Source: Laceyella putida
GTDB lineage: Bacteria > Bacillota > Bacilli > Thermoactinomycetales > Thermoactinomycetaceae
NCBI RefSeq assembly: GCF_042665195.1
Contig: NZ_JBHTBW010000036.1
Coordinates: forward strand, 1 to 10,574
Direction: 5' to 3'
DNA length: 10,574 nt
Positions 1 through 5,111 of the stretch are shown one piece after another. The stretch's first letter is position 1; each line of letters starts with the position of its first letter. The notes under the pieces are model-generated. The model made no database searches. It was not told the origin of the DNA and saw only the letters and a list, made by a program, of their open reading frames with translations. A program made the translations under genes and the position numbers.

Positions 1-93
1 CCGAAGTGTCACATCGAATTGACAGGTCACGTTCACTCTTTAGTTTTCAAGGAACACTTCATTTTATTCAGCTCACCGCTTCTCGCGGCGACA
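1..93 (-). promoter_or_regulatory. Leader of an rRNA operon (16S gene lies off the left edge)
   Basis: Read on the minus strand, this stretch holds a TTGAAAAC element (TGTTCCTTGAAAACTAAA, complement of about 39-56) of the kind seen in the boxA-containing leaders and spacers of Bacillota rRNA operons. Just after the predicted start comes a GC-rich CGCGAGAAGCG segment (complement of about 77-88). Placement directly downstream of the promoter at 100-128 fits the leader ahead of 16S better than an internal spacer. The 16S gene itself is not in the window, so the assignment is inferred. Confidence 0.7.
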
Positions 94-99
94 AATATG

Positions 100-128
100 A
101 TCTTAACATGGTTATATTCATAAGTCAA
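100..128 (-). promoter_or_regulatory. Strong sigma-A promoter of the rRNA operon
   Basis: On the minus strand the -35 box is TTGACT (complement of 123-128), the spacer is 17 bases (106-122) and the -10 box is TAAGAT (complement of 100-105). The region upstream of -35 is A/T-rich and could act as an UP element. Transcription would start near 93 and run left out of the window into the leader described separately. Confidence 0.85.
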
Positions 129-163
129 CCATTTATTTCTTCAAAGACAACGGATTTTCTTGA

Positions 164-209
164 TAGATAGAAGAAGAGCTGCATGCCTTGGCATACAGCC
201 TTCTATCTA
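164..209 (-). terminator. Imperfect hairpin after the wall-anchored protein gene
   Basis: A 10 bp perfect outer stem (164-173 with 200-209), an asymmetric bulge and an inner stem lie 7 bases past the stop codon of the LPKTA protein. The position suits a transcription terminator that insulates the rRNA promoter. No clear U-tract follows the stem on the minus strand, so it may be a weak terminator or an mRNA 3'-end stabilising hairpin. Confidence 0.45.
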
Positions 210-215
210 ACTTAA

Positions 216-1073
216 TTAATTTGTTTTGGCACGTTTGGTAAAGTAGATGACACATGCCCCAATCAGTAACAAACTGAAACCCACTCCTGCCTGAAAAGGA
301 TAAGATGTCGCCGTTTTCGGTAATTTTCCGCCTTTAGTTGGTGGGTTGTTCCCCGGATTGTTCCCTGGGTTATTTCCTGGGTTATTTCCCGGATTGTCTC
401 CAGGGTTGTCTCCCGGATTGTCCCCAGGGTTGTCTCCCGGATTGTCCCCAGGGTTGTCCCCAGGATTGTCCCCAGGGTTGTCCCCAGGATTGTCTCCAGG
501 ATTGTCTCCCGGGTTGTCCCCAGGGTTGTCCCCAGGGTTGTCCCCAGGATTGTCTCCAGGATTGTCTCCCGGGTTGTCCCCAGGATTATCTTTTCCACAA
601 GCACCAAATTGCAACCTCGCGATCATCGATTTGCCGAGTTGCGTGCCATCCGCCCTTAATACCAATTTGACTGCATAATTTTTCGATTGCTTGGATGCCG
701 GAACAGATTGTTTGATGGAAAACTGCTTGTTATCCATCGCATTGGCAACCTCACCTGACTTAACCAGTTTCCCTTGGGAAAGGTTGCTGTCCCCTTTTGG
801 CAGCTCATAGATTTGATAGAGCACATCGTAATCGGTTTCTGCTGGCACGGGTCCGAGTTTATCCGTGAACGGACCGATTTTGGCATCCATATACAGAGTA
901 GTACAATCATCGTCAAAGCGCAAAATGGTCAAAAAATTGGCATTCTTCAGCGCATCTGCGCGCATTTTGAGTGAAGTGCCACTCTGCGACGCATTTGAAA
1001 TACTTGGAGAAGCAATCAACAACACACATGCCATCAAATACATGACTACCCATTTAGAAAAGTTTTTAATCAT
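216..1073 (-). CDS. Secreted, sortase-anchored surface protein with an NPGD tandem-repeat stalk
   Basis: This 285-residue protein has all the parts of a Gram-positive wall-anchored protein. Residues 1-28 are a signal peptide (hydrophobic core, probable cleavage after SNA). Residues 29-162 form a globular region I do not recognise, with two cysteines (57 and 159) that could form a disulfide. Residues 164-243 are 20 tetrapeptide units: 16 PGDN, then 4 PGNN. The sorting signal is LPKTA at 251-255, followed by a membrane segment at about 262-280 and a KRAKTN tail. The fifth position of the sorting motif is Ala rather than the usual Gly. The acidic Pro/Gly-rich repeat probably acts as a flexible spacer holding the N-terminal domain off the peptidoglycan. 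The start is supported by AAGGGAG (complement of 1084-1090), well spaced from the ATG. No convincing promoter was found between here and the tRNA terminator. Ligand and function are unknown. Confidence 0.88.
   Translation of the reverse strand: MIKNFSKWVVMYLMACVLLIASPSISNASQSGTSLKMRADALKNANFLTILRFDDDCTTLYMDAKIGPFTDKLGPVPAETDYDVLYQIYELPKGDSNLSQGKLVKSGEVANAMDNKQFSIKQSVPASKQSKNYAVKLVLRADGTQLGKSMIARLQFGACGKDNPGDNPGDNPGDNPGDNPGDNPGDNPGDNPGDNPGDNPGDNPGDNPGDNPGDNPGDNPGDNPGDNPGNNPGNNPGNNPGNNPPTKGGKLPKTATSYPFQAGVGFSLLLIGACVIYFTKRAKTN
345..584 (-). repeat. 12 bp minisatellite, 20 units, inside the wall-anchored protein gene
   Basis: There are twenty tandem 12 bp units with plus-strand consensus RTTRTYYCCNGG, each encoding Pro-Gly-Asp/Asn-Asn on the minus strand. 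The units differ mostly at synonymous positions. A higher-order 60 bp period is visible: the 48 bases at 477-524 recur exactly at 537-584. A 24 bp block at 405-428 recurs at 429-452. This suggests stepwise duplication by slippage or recombination, so repeat number may vary between strains. The four units nearest the wall anchor code for Asn instead of Asp. Confidence 0.95.
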
Positions 1074-1255
1074 GTATGTATCCCTCCCTTATGCTTAATT
1101 TATTTTCAACGCACAATTAGTTATTCCTTCTACAAAAAACAAAAAAAGGGAAAAATTCAAACGAACAATATAATCCCCACCAAAAAACTTTTTTACACAA
1201 AGCCTTCCATGACATTATCCCGCTGAAGTAGATTTTCTAACCTTTGGTAAAATGC

Positions 1256-1284
1256 AAAAAACAGCGGACTAACGTCCGCTGTTT
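1256..1284 (-). terminator. Intrinsic terminator of the tRNA operon
   Basis: A perfect 11 bp stem (1259-1269 with 1274-1284; core CAGCGGAC/GTCCGCTG) has a 4-base loop and is followed on the minus strand by a run of six U's. It begins 5 bases after the CCA end of the last tRNA gene, tRNA-Arg, and ends the cluster transcript. It also separates the cluster from the wall-anchored protein gene. Confidence 0.93.
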
Positions 1285-1289
1285 CGCCT

Positions 1290-1366
1290 TGGCGTGCCCT
1301 GGAAGATTCGAACTCCCGACCTTTTGATCCGTAGTCAAACGCTCTATCCAGCTGAGCTAAGGGCAC
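1290..1366 (-). tRNA. tRNA-Arg(ACG)
   Basis: A full cloverleaf: acceptor GTGCCCT/AGGGCAC, anticodon loop CTACGGA in stem TTTGA/TCAAA, T-loop TTCGAAT, discriminator G and encoded CCA. The ACG anticodon needs A34-to-inosine editing (TadA in bacteria) to read CGU, CGC and CGA. It is the last gene of the cluster, 9 bases after tRNA-Gly(GCC). Confidence 0.97.
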
Positions 1367-1375
1367 ATATATCAT

Positions 1376-1450
1376 TGGAGCGGAAGACGGGATTCGAACC
1401 CGCGACCCTCGCCTTGGCAAGGCGATGCTCTACCCCTGAGCCACTTCCGC
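1376..1450 (-). tRNA. tRNA-Gly(GCC)
   Basis: Acceptor GCGGAAG/CTTCCGC, anticodon loop TTGCCAA in stem ATCGCC/GGCGA, T-arm CGGGTTCGAATCCCG, discriminator U and encoded CCA. It reads GGC and GGU. It lies 6 bases after tRNA-His and is one of two glycine tRNAs in the operon. Confidence 0.97.
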
Positions 1451-1456
1451 ATATAA

Positions 1457-1533
1457 TGGGGCGACCGATGGGAATCGAACCCATGAATGCCGGAGCCACA
1501 ATCCGGTGCGTTAACCACTTCGCCACGGCCGCC
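1457..1533 (-). tRNA. tRNA-His(GTG)
   Basis: Anticodon loop TTGTGGC sits in stem CCGGA/TCCGG. The 5' end GGCGGCC and 3' end GGTCGCC followed by CCA fit the extra G at position -1 paired with C73 that identifies histidine tRNAs; the coordinates include that G. It reads CAC and CAU. Confidence 0.97.
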
Positions 1534-1541
1534 AAGATAAG

Positions 1542-1618
1542 TGGCGGAGCTGACGGGATTCGAACCCGCGATCTCCTGCGTGACAGGCAGGCATGTTAGG
1601 CCTCTACACCACAGCTCC
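1542..1618 (-). tRNA. tRNA-Asp(GTC)
   Basis: Acceptor GGAGCTG/CAGCTCC, anticodon loop CTGTCAC in stem CCTGC/GCAGG, T-arm CGGGTTCGAATCCCG, discriminator G and encoded CCA. It reads GAC and GAU and lies 6 bases after tRNA-Glu. Confidence 0.97.
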
Positions 1619-1624
1619 TCATCA

Positions 1625-1701
1625 TGGTGACCCGTAGGGGATTCGAACCCCTGCATGCTAGCGTGAAAGGCTAGTGTGTTAAACCGCTTCACCAACGGGC
1701 C
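1625..1701 (-). tRNA. tRNA-Glu(TTC)
   Basis: Acceptor GGCCCGT/ACGGGTC (one G-U pair), anticodon loop CTTTCAC in stem CTAGC/GCTAG, T-arm GGGGTTCGAATCCCC, discriminator A and encoded CCA. It reads GAA and GAG. In Bacillota this tRNA also feeds tRNA-dependent Gln-tRNA and haem synthesis. Confidence 0.97.
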
Positions 1702-1707
1702 AATATC

Positions 1708-1783
1708 TGGAGCTTCCTACCAGGCTCGAACTGGTGACCTCTTCCTTACCATGGAAGCGCTCTACCGACTGAGCTAAGGAAGC
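1708..1783 (-). tRNA. tRNA-Thr(GGT)
   Basis: Acceptor GCTTCCT/AGGAAGC, anticodon loop ATGGTAA in stem CTTCC/GGAAG, T-loop TTCGAGC, discriminator U and encoded CCA. It reads ACC and ACU and lies 4 bases after tRNA-Asn. Confidence 0.97.
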
Positions 1784-1786
1784 ATG

Positions 1787-1862
<76 letters not shown>

Positions 1863-1867
1863 ACATC

Positions 1868-1941
1868 TGGAGCGGGTGAAGGGAATCGAACCCTCGCATT
1901 CGGCTTGGAAGGCCGATGTTCTACCACTGAACTACACCCGC
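1868..1941 (-). tRNA. tRNA-Gly(TCC)
   Basis: Acceptor GCGGGTG/CACCCGC, anticodon loop CTTCCAA in stem TCGGC/GCCGA, T-arm AGGGTTCGATTCCCT, discriminator U and encoded CCA. It reads GGA and GGG, complementing tRNA-Gly(GCC) later in the same transcript. Confidence 0.97.
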
Positions 1942-1946
1942 AAGGA

Positions 1947-2032
1947 TGGTGCGGTCGGCGAGACTCGAACTCGCACGATCAGGGATCACTACCCCCTCAA
2001 GATAGCGTGTCTGCCAATTCCACCACGACCGC
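1947..2032 (-). tRNA. tRNA-Leu(GAG)
   Basis: An 86-nucleotide class II tRNA with a long variable arm. Acceptor GCGGTCG/CGACCGC, anticodon loop TTGAGGG in stem CTATC/GGTAG (one U-G pair), T-arm GCGAGTTCGAGTCTCGC, discriminator A and encoded CCA. It reads CUC and CUU. Confidence 0.96.
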
Positions 2033-2039
2033 AAAAGAG

Positions 2040-2115
2040 TGGTGAGCCATGAAGGACTCGAACCTTCGACACCCTGATTAAAAGTCAGGTGCTCTACCAA
2101 CTGAGCTAATGGCTC
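2040..2115 (-). tRNA. tRNA-Lys(TTT)
   Basis: Acceptor GAGCCAT/ATGGCTC, anticodon loop CTTTTAA in stem CCTGA/TCAGG, T-arm GAAGGTTCGAGTCCTTC, discriminator A and encoded CCA. It reads AAA and AAG. Confidence 0.97.
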
Positions 2116-2124
2116 AAATTCAAA

Positions 2125-2209
2125 TGGTGGAGGGAGTAGGATTCGAACCTACGAAGGCGAAGCCAGCGGATTTACAGTCCGCCCCATTTGGCCACTTTGG
2201 TATCCCTCC
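2125..2209 (-). tRNA. tRNA-Tyr(GTA)
   Basis: An 85-nucleotide class II tRNA with a long variable arm. Acceptor GGAGGGA/TCCCTCC, anticodon loop CTGTAAA in stem GCGGA/TCCGC, T-arm GTAGGTTCGAATCCTAC, discriminator A and encoded CCA. It reads UAC and UAU. Confidence 0.97.
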
Positions 2210-2212
2210 ATA

Positions 2213-2288
2213 TGGTGGAGCTAAGCGGATTCGAACCGCTGACCCCCTGCTTGCAAGGCAGGTGCTCTCCCAGCTGAGCTATAGCCCC
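2213..2288 (-). tRNA. tRNA-Ala(TGC)
   Basis: Acceptor GGGGCTA/TAGCTCC contains the G3-U70 wobble pair that identifies alanine tRNAs. Anticodon loop CTTGCAA sits in stem CCTGC/GCAGG, with discriminator A and encoded CCA. It is the first intact gene of the operon, 9 bases after the decayed tRNA-Ile. Confidence 0.97.
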
Positions 2289-2297
2289 AAATTGCTC

Positions 2298-2374
2298 TAG
2301 TGCACCCAGACCGACTCAAACAATAGGCCTCATGTTTATCAAGCGTACGCTCGAACCAACTGGGCTATAGGCTT
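2298..2374 (-). pseudogene. Decayed tRNA-Ile(GAT) at the head of the tRNA operon
   Basis: Read on the minus strand, this 77-base stretch aligns without gaps to a Bacillota tRNA-Ile(GAT) recalled from memory, with about two-thirds of bases matching. The D-arm run CAGTTGGTT, the GAGCG segment and the anticodon block TGATAA are kept. The differences are mainly transitions. They break the acceptor end (AAGCCTA against TGGGTGC), one D-stem pair and two anticodon-stem pairs, and the 3' end is CTA instead of CCA. It lies between the operon promoter and tRNA-Ala with ordinary tRNA spacing, so it is probably transcribed but unlikely to be charged. Confidence 0.72.
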
Positions 2375-2406
2375 TTGAGCCTTGATTGGGTTGCTCACGA
2401 GATACT

Positions 2407-2435
2407 AATTTACCATGCTTCACCCAAAAATGCAA
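2407..2435 (-). promoter_or_regulatory. Sigma-A promoter of the tRNA operon
   Basis: The minus-strand -35 box is TTGCAT (complement of 2430-2435), the spacer is 17 bases (2413-2429) and the -10 box is TAAATT (complement of 2407-2412). Transcription would begin near 2400, about 26 bases ahead of the decayed tRNA-Ile. This gives the cluster its own promoter rather than read-through from an rRNA operon. Confidence 0.65.
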
Positions 2436-2705
2436 TACCCTAACCCCATTTTTTTATTCCTTTTTTGCATAAAAAATCTATTTAGCAAATCATATAGCCC
2501 AAACATAAGACCAACAGCGAAATCCATCGCCACTTCTCAGGTCCAACCATCGTCTTGGCGGGTTGCCCGTCTGCTTTTATCGCGCATTTTTGATCCGGAT
2601 GAATAAATCGAGCCAAACCGATCCACAAGAATTCGTTAATTTAATTTCAAACGCGACGTTTATTTTACACTCTTTACGTCAAACACGCCCCTTGGCGACC
2701 GAAAC
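2436..2705. other. Gene-free spacer between two divergent units
   Basis: This is the interior of the gap between the leftward tRNA operon and the rightward GHL10 gene. I see no open frame with a ribosome binding site and no strong hairpin. The composition shifts from AT-rich to mixed around 2530-2600 (GCGGGTTGCCCG patch) without an identifiable feature. Confidence 0.5.
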
Positions 2706-2734
2706 TTTCAAACTAATATAAATTGAGCTATAAT
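2706..2734 (+). promoter_or_regulatory. Probable promoter of the GHL10 hydrolase gene
   Basis: A perfect -10 box TATAAT (2729-2734) lies 17 bases after a weak -35 box TTTCAA (2706-2711). The leader to the ribosome binding site is about 25-30 bases. The -35 match is poor, so an activator or another sigma factor is possible. Confidence 0.5.
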
Positions 2735-2779
2735 TTAATCGGGATGAAAAATTATAAAAATCATGGGAGGTGAATCGGG

Positions 2780-4351
2780 TTGAGTAGAAAAGAAATGGGC
2801 TTTTGTCTGCTGGCCCTGCTGCTCTGTCTGTTGGTGAACCCGATGCAAGGGCTAGCGAAGCAACGCCACACCGCTTCATCCTTCTCAGCCATTGAGGTGA
2901 AACGCCAATTGCGAGCCGCCTGGATCGCCACCGTAACCAATATTGATTGGCCCTCCAAAACCGGTCTTAGCAAAGAACAACAACAAGCCGAGTTTAACTC
3001 TCTCTTGGATGAATTGAAAAAAATGGGCATCAATGCGGTGATTGTCCAAGTGAGACCAACGGCTGATGCCTTTTATCCCTCCACGCTCAATCCTTGGTCC
3101 AAATATTTGTCGGGAACGCAAGGCATATCGCCGGGCTACGATCCCCTCGCTTTTATGGTGCAAGCCGCGCATAAGCGCAACATGGAGTTTCATGCCTGGT
3201 TCAATCCCTATCGGGTCAGCATGGATACCCAACTCTCCTCACTCGTCCCGAACCATCCGGCGCGCCAACACCCCGATTGGGTGGTTACTTACAGTGGCAA
3301 GCTCTGGTATGACCCGGGGATTCCAGCAGTGCGGGCGCATATTGTCGACAGCATCAAGGAAGTGGTTCAGAACTACGATATCGATGCCGTTCACTTTGAT
3401 GATTATTTTTATCCTTATCCGGATGGCACCGACTTTCCAGATGAGAAGACATACCAAACCTATGGGCAAACCACCTTTCCCAATAAAGCGGATTGGCGGC
3501 GTAACAATGTGAATCAATTGGTCAAAGAAGTGGATCAACAAATTAAACAGTTAAAGCCTTATGTGAAGTTTGGCATCAGTCCATTTGGCATCTGGCGCAA
3601 CAAGTCAACCGACCCCACCGGATCAGACACGTCCGGCTTTCAAGCCTACGACTCCCTTTACGCTGATTCCCGCACATGGATTCGCCAAGGCTGGATCGAT
3701 TATATCGCCCCACAAATTTATTGGAATATCGGTTATGCGGCTGCCGCTTATGAAAAGCTCGTTCCCTGGTGGGCCAATGAAGTGAATGGAAGGGCAACGC
3801 ACTTGTACATTGGGCATGCCGTCTACAAGATCGGCAGCAATACGGAATGGAACCATCCTGATGAAATCCCCAACCAACTGCAATTGAATCAACAATACCC
3901 CCAAGTGAAAGGAAGCATCTTCTTCAGCACAAAAGACTTGTTAAAAAATCCATTGGGCTTTGCCGAACGTTTGCGCACAGATCTATATCGATATCCGTCC
4001 CTTATTCCTGTCATGCCTTGGTTGGGTGGACAAGCTCCCTCCGCCCCCACCCTTCTTTCCGCAATACGCGGAAGCGGCGGAACCACCCTGACATTTGCCG
4101 ATAACGCCAACCAGACGAGTTATTTTGTGATTTATCGGTTTGCACAAGGTGACACGATTTCTCTTGACCAACCCCGACATATTGTGGGTACCATGCGGAA
4201 AACGGTATCCGGATCCACTCCGCAAATTTTTCAGGATGAAACGGCGGAGGCTACGAAGTCTTACACCTATCTCATCACGGCTGTCGATCGCCTCCATCAC
4301 GAAAGCAACGCCAGCAACGCTATTCAACTTCGCTCTTTTTCAGTGAAGTGA
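2780..4351 (+). CDS. Secreted GHL10-family glycoside hydrolase (YngK/DigH-like) with a fibronectin-like C-terminus
   Basis: This 523-residue protein starts with a signal peptide (residues 1-26, probable cleavage after GLA). It carries the GHL10/DUF187 family signature: RAAWIATVTNIDWP (45-58), QVRPTADAFYP (90-100), HAWFNPYR (138-145), DAVHFDDYFYPYP (202-214), FGISPFGIW (264-272) and YIAPQIYW (308-315). The fold is a TIM barrel, and the acidic FDDY motif is a candidate catalytic site. Known relatives include Bacillus YngK and E. coli DigH, a divisome enzyme acting on denuded peptidoglycan glycans. From about 420 to 517 a beta-rich module (YFVIYRF, YLITAVD) resembles a fibronectin type III domain. 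The start is TTG, chosen because GGGAGGTGA (2765-2773) sits 6 bases upstream; the next ATG is too far away. No lipobox is present, so it is probably a free secreted enzyme. A wall-glycan substrate is inferred from the family, not shown here. Confidence 0.92.
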   Translation: MSRKEMGFCLLALLLCLLVNPMQGLAKQRHTASSFSAIEVKRQLRAAWIATVTNIDWPSKTGLSKEQQQAEFNSLLDELKKMGINAVIVQVRPTADAFYPSTLNPWSKYLSGTQGISPGYDPLAFMVQAAHKRNMEFHAWFNPYRVSMDTQLSSLVPNHPARQHPDWVVTYSGKLWYDPGIPAVRAHIVDSIKEVVQNYDIDAVHFDDYFYPYPDGTDFPDEKTYQTYGQTTFPNKADWRRNNVNQLVKEVDQQIKQLKPYVKFGISPFGIWRNKSTDPTGSDTSGFQAYDSLYADSRTWIRQGWIDYIAPQIYWNIGYAAAAYEKLVPWWANEVNGRATHLYIGHAVYKIGSNTEWNHPDEIPNQLQLNQQYPQVKGSIFFSTKDLLKNPLGFAERLRTDLYRYPSLIPVMPWLGGQAPSAPTLLSAIRGSGGTTLTFADNANQTSYFVIYRFAQGDTISLDQPRHIVGTMRKTVSGSTPQIFQDETAEATKSYTYLITAVDRLHHESNASNAIQLRSFSVK

Positions 4352-4365
4352 TTCCTTTTCTCCTA

Positions 4366-4392
4366 CCCTTGTAAAAAGGGGATTTCTTTTTT
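4366..4392 (+). terminator. Short terminator after the GHL10 gene
   Basis: A CCCTT/AAGGG stem (4366-4370 with 4376-4380) is followed by GATTTC and a run of T's (4387-4392). The 5 bp stem is short and the T-run is displaced, so termination may be partial. It lies just before an independent promoter. Confidence 0.45.
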
Positions 4393-4401
4393 AAAAAGAG
4401 G

Positions 4402-4430
4402 TTGCCGGCCGCATTGCTTTGCTATATTCT
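4402..4430 (+). promoter_or_regulatory. Promoter of the 44-residue protein gene
   Basis: -35 box TTGCCG (4402-4407), 17-base spacer, -10 box TATTCT (4425-4430). An overlapping TATATT (4423-4428) would give a 15-base spacer. The leader to the ribosome binding site is about 13 bases, which fits the start chosen for the small gene. Confidence 0.55.
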
Positions 4431-4464
4431 AAAAATTAAACATACGAATGAGGTGATGGATAAT

Positions 4465-4599
4465 ATGTCGAAATGTTTCCGCTTTTTCTTGCAGTCAATG
4501 TCCATGAATCGGGAAGCCCAATTCTTAAAAGACCTTCATGCGCAAGAAACGGTGAAGAAGGCCCAGAAGAAACGGAATCATTTGCGACGAGTGAAATAA
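4465..4599 (+). CDS. Small cationic protein of 44 residues, unknown function
   Basis: The open frame extends further upstream, but the ATG at 4465 is the likely start. GAGGTGA (4450-4456) lies 8 bases before it, whereas the in-frame ATG at 4456 overlaps that site. The product begins MSKCFRFFLQS, has a mixed helical middle (REAQFLKDLHAQE) and ends in a Lys/Arg-rich segment (KKAQKKRNHLRRVK). It is strongly basic, has a single cysteine and shows no clear membrane segment or signal peptide. A role in binding nucleic acid or the membrane surface is conceivable but unsupported. Its own promoter and good ribosome binding site argue that it is translated. I do not recognise a family. Confidence 0.6.
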   Translation: MSKCFRFFLQSMSMNREAQFLKDLHAQETVKKAQKKRNHLRRVK

Positions 4600-4744
4600 G
4601 CGCGTTCGTTCATCCACTTCGCCCCCATCCAAACAGAAAATCCTCACAAATGATGTTCGTAATATTCACTCATTTCCGTCTTATTTGATGCAAAAAGGAT
4701 GGGAACGCTTATCAAGACCTAAATTATAAAAAGCTTTAAAAAAT

Positions 4745-4788
4745 AAAGGAGAGCACATATTAGTCGTGTATAATATGTGTTCTCCTTT
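4745..4788 (+). terminator. Long 18 bp hairpin, possible terminator of the 44-residue protein gene
   Basis: The arms at 4745-4762 and 4771-4788 pair over 18 bp (AAAGGAGAGCACATATTA against TAATATGTGTTCTCCTTT) with one G-U pair and an 8-base loop. The right arm ends in TTT and runs into TATC, so the U-tract is modest. It lies about 145 bases after the small gene. It could terminate in either direction, or be a relic of a palindromic repeat element. Confidence 0.5.
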
Positions 4789-4816
4789 TATCATTTATTA
4801 AACTAATGCACCCGTT

Positions 4817-4940
4817 AGTGGAATAAGTGAAATTCACGGTTAACTAAAAACAATTAAGTTTCACTCTGCCACTATAGGGCCATTTTCTGGAATAAGTAAG
4901 AGAATTATTTTCTTAGCTTCTGTAATAATTTACACTTATT
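4817..4940. repeat. Nested inverted repeats with a repeated TGGAATAAGT
   Basis: TGGAATAAGT occurs at 4819-4828 and again at 4888-4897. Around the first copy, 4817-4832 pairs imperfectly with 4859-4873 (AGTGG...GTGAAA against TTTCAC...CCACT). After the second copy, AATAAGT (4891-4897) pairs with ACTTATT (4934-4940) and AATTATT (4903-4909) with AATAATT (4924-4930). Two related stem-loops therefore sit side by side, which looks like a duplicated small element. Confidence 0.55.
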
Positions 4941-4963
4941 AAAAAAGGGCGCACCCCAAACTT

Positions 4964-5006
4964 TGACATTCGCCATGTCAGGGCGTCCCCAACAAGAGTG
5001 TTGGGG
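4964..5006. repeat. Pair of perfect hairpins in a GC-rich block
   Basis: TGACAT/ATGTCA (4964-4969 with 4975-4980, 5-base loop) is followed 6 bases later by CCCCAACA/TGTTGGGG (4987-4994 with 4999-5006, loop AGAG). The surrounding block (about 4947-5035) is clearly more GC-rich than its flanks. Subterminal palindromes of this kind occur at ends of IS200/IS605-type elements and in small structured RNAs. No open frame supports either reading. Confidence 0.5.
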
Positions 5007-5064
5007 CATGTAAAAGCGTGGGGCATAGTTTTGCATAGCTATCAACTCCTTAAAGCCTCTCAGA

Positions 5065-5111
5065 AGCCCTAAGAAGCCCTCACAGGCTTTCTAAGGGCTA
5101 TCCTATTTTTT
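5065..5111 (+). terminator. Rho-independent terminator-like hairpin, plus-strand orientation
   Basis: AGCCCTAAGAAGCC (5065-5078) pairs with GGCTTTCTAAGGGCT (5085-5099) with a small bulge and 6-base loop. After ATCCTA comes a T-run (5106-5111). The U-tract is on the plus strand, so it would stop rightward transcripts entering the convergent fra gene. It could also act weakly on fra mRNA. Confidence 0.55.

Larger units (their letters stand above)
4600..5111. other. Gene-free region dense in inverted repeats
   Basis: No credible coding frame is present in these 512 bases. The region contains a long AT-rich hairpin (4745-4788), a block with nested inverted repeats and a repeated TGGAATAAGT (4817-4940), a GC-richer block with two perfect hairpins (4964-5006), and a terminator-like hairpin (5065-5111). 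The density suggests remnants of one or more small mobile or repetitive elements, or a structured RNA. No transposase fragment is recognisable. Confidence 0.6.

Noticed and set aside
345..584. CRISPR array
   Set aside because: The units are 12 bp and directly contiguous, with no spacers, and they encode an in-frame tetrapeptide.
338..678. Plus-strand frames through the 12 bp repeat
   Set aside because: A repeat whose unit is a multiple of three and lacks stop triplets keeps other frames open; these have no ribosome binding site and lie opposite a complete wall-anchored protein.
1193..1695. Open frames of 60-107 codons on both strands across the tRNA genes
   Set aside because: They are translations of tRNA sequence (for example GSNPV and GFESP patterns from T-arms), a well-known source of false protein annotations.
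2109..2300. Plus-strand frame at the head of the tRNA cluster
   Set aside because: It is antisense to tRNA-Tyr, tRNA-Ala and the start of the decayed tRNA-Ile.
2415..2606. 63-codon plus-strand frame upstream of the GHL10 gene
   Set aside because: It has no ribosome binding site and overlaps the tRNA operon promoter; the composition is that of an AT-rich spacer.
4473..4688. Alternative 71-codon frame overlapping the 44-residue gene
   Set aside because: Its start lacks a ribosome binding site, whereas the frame starting at 4465 has one at correct spacing.
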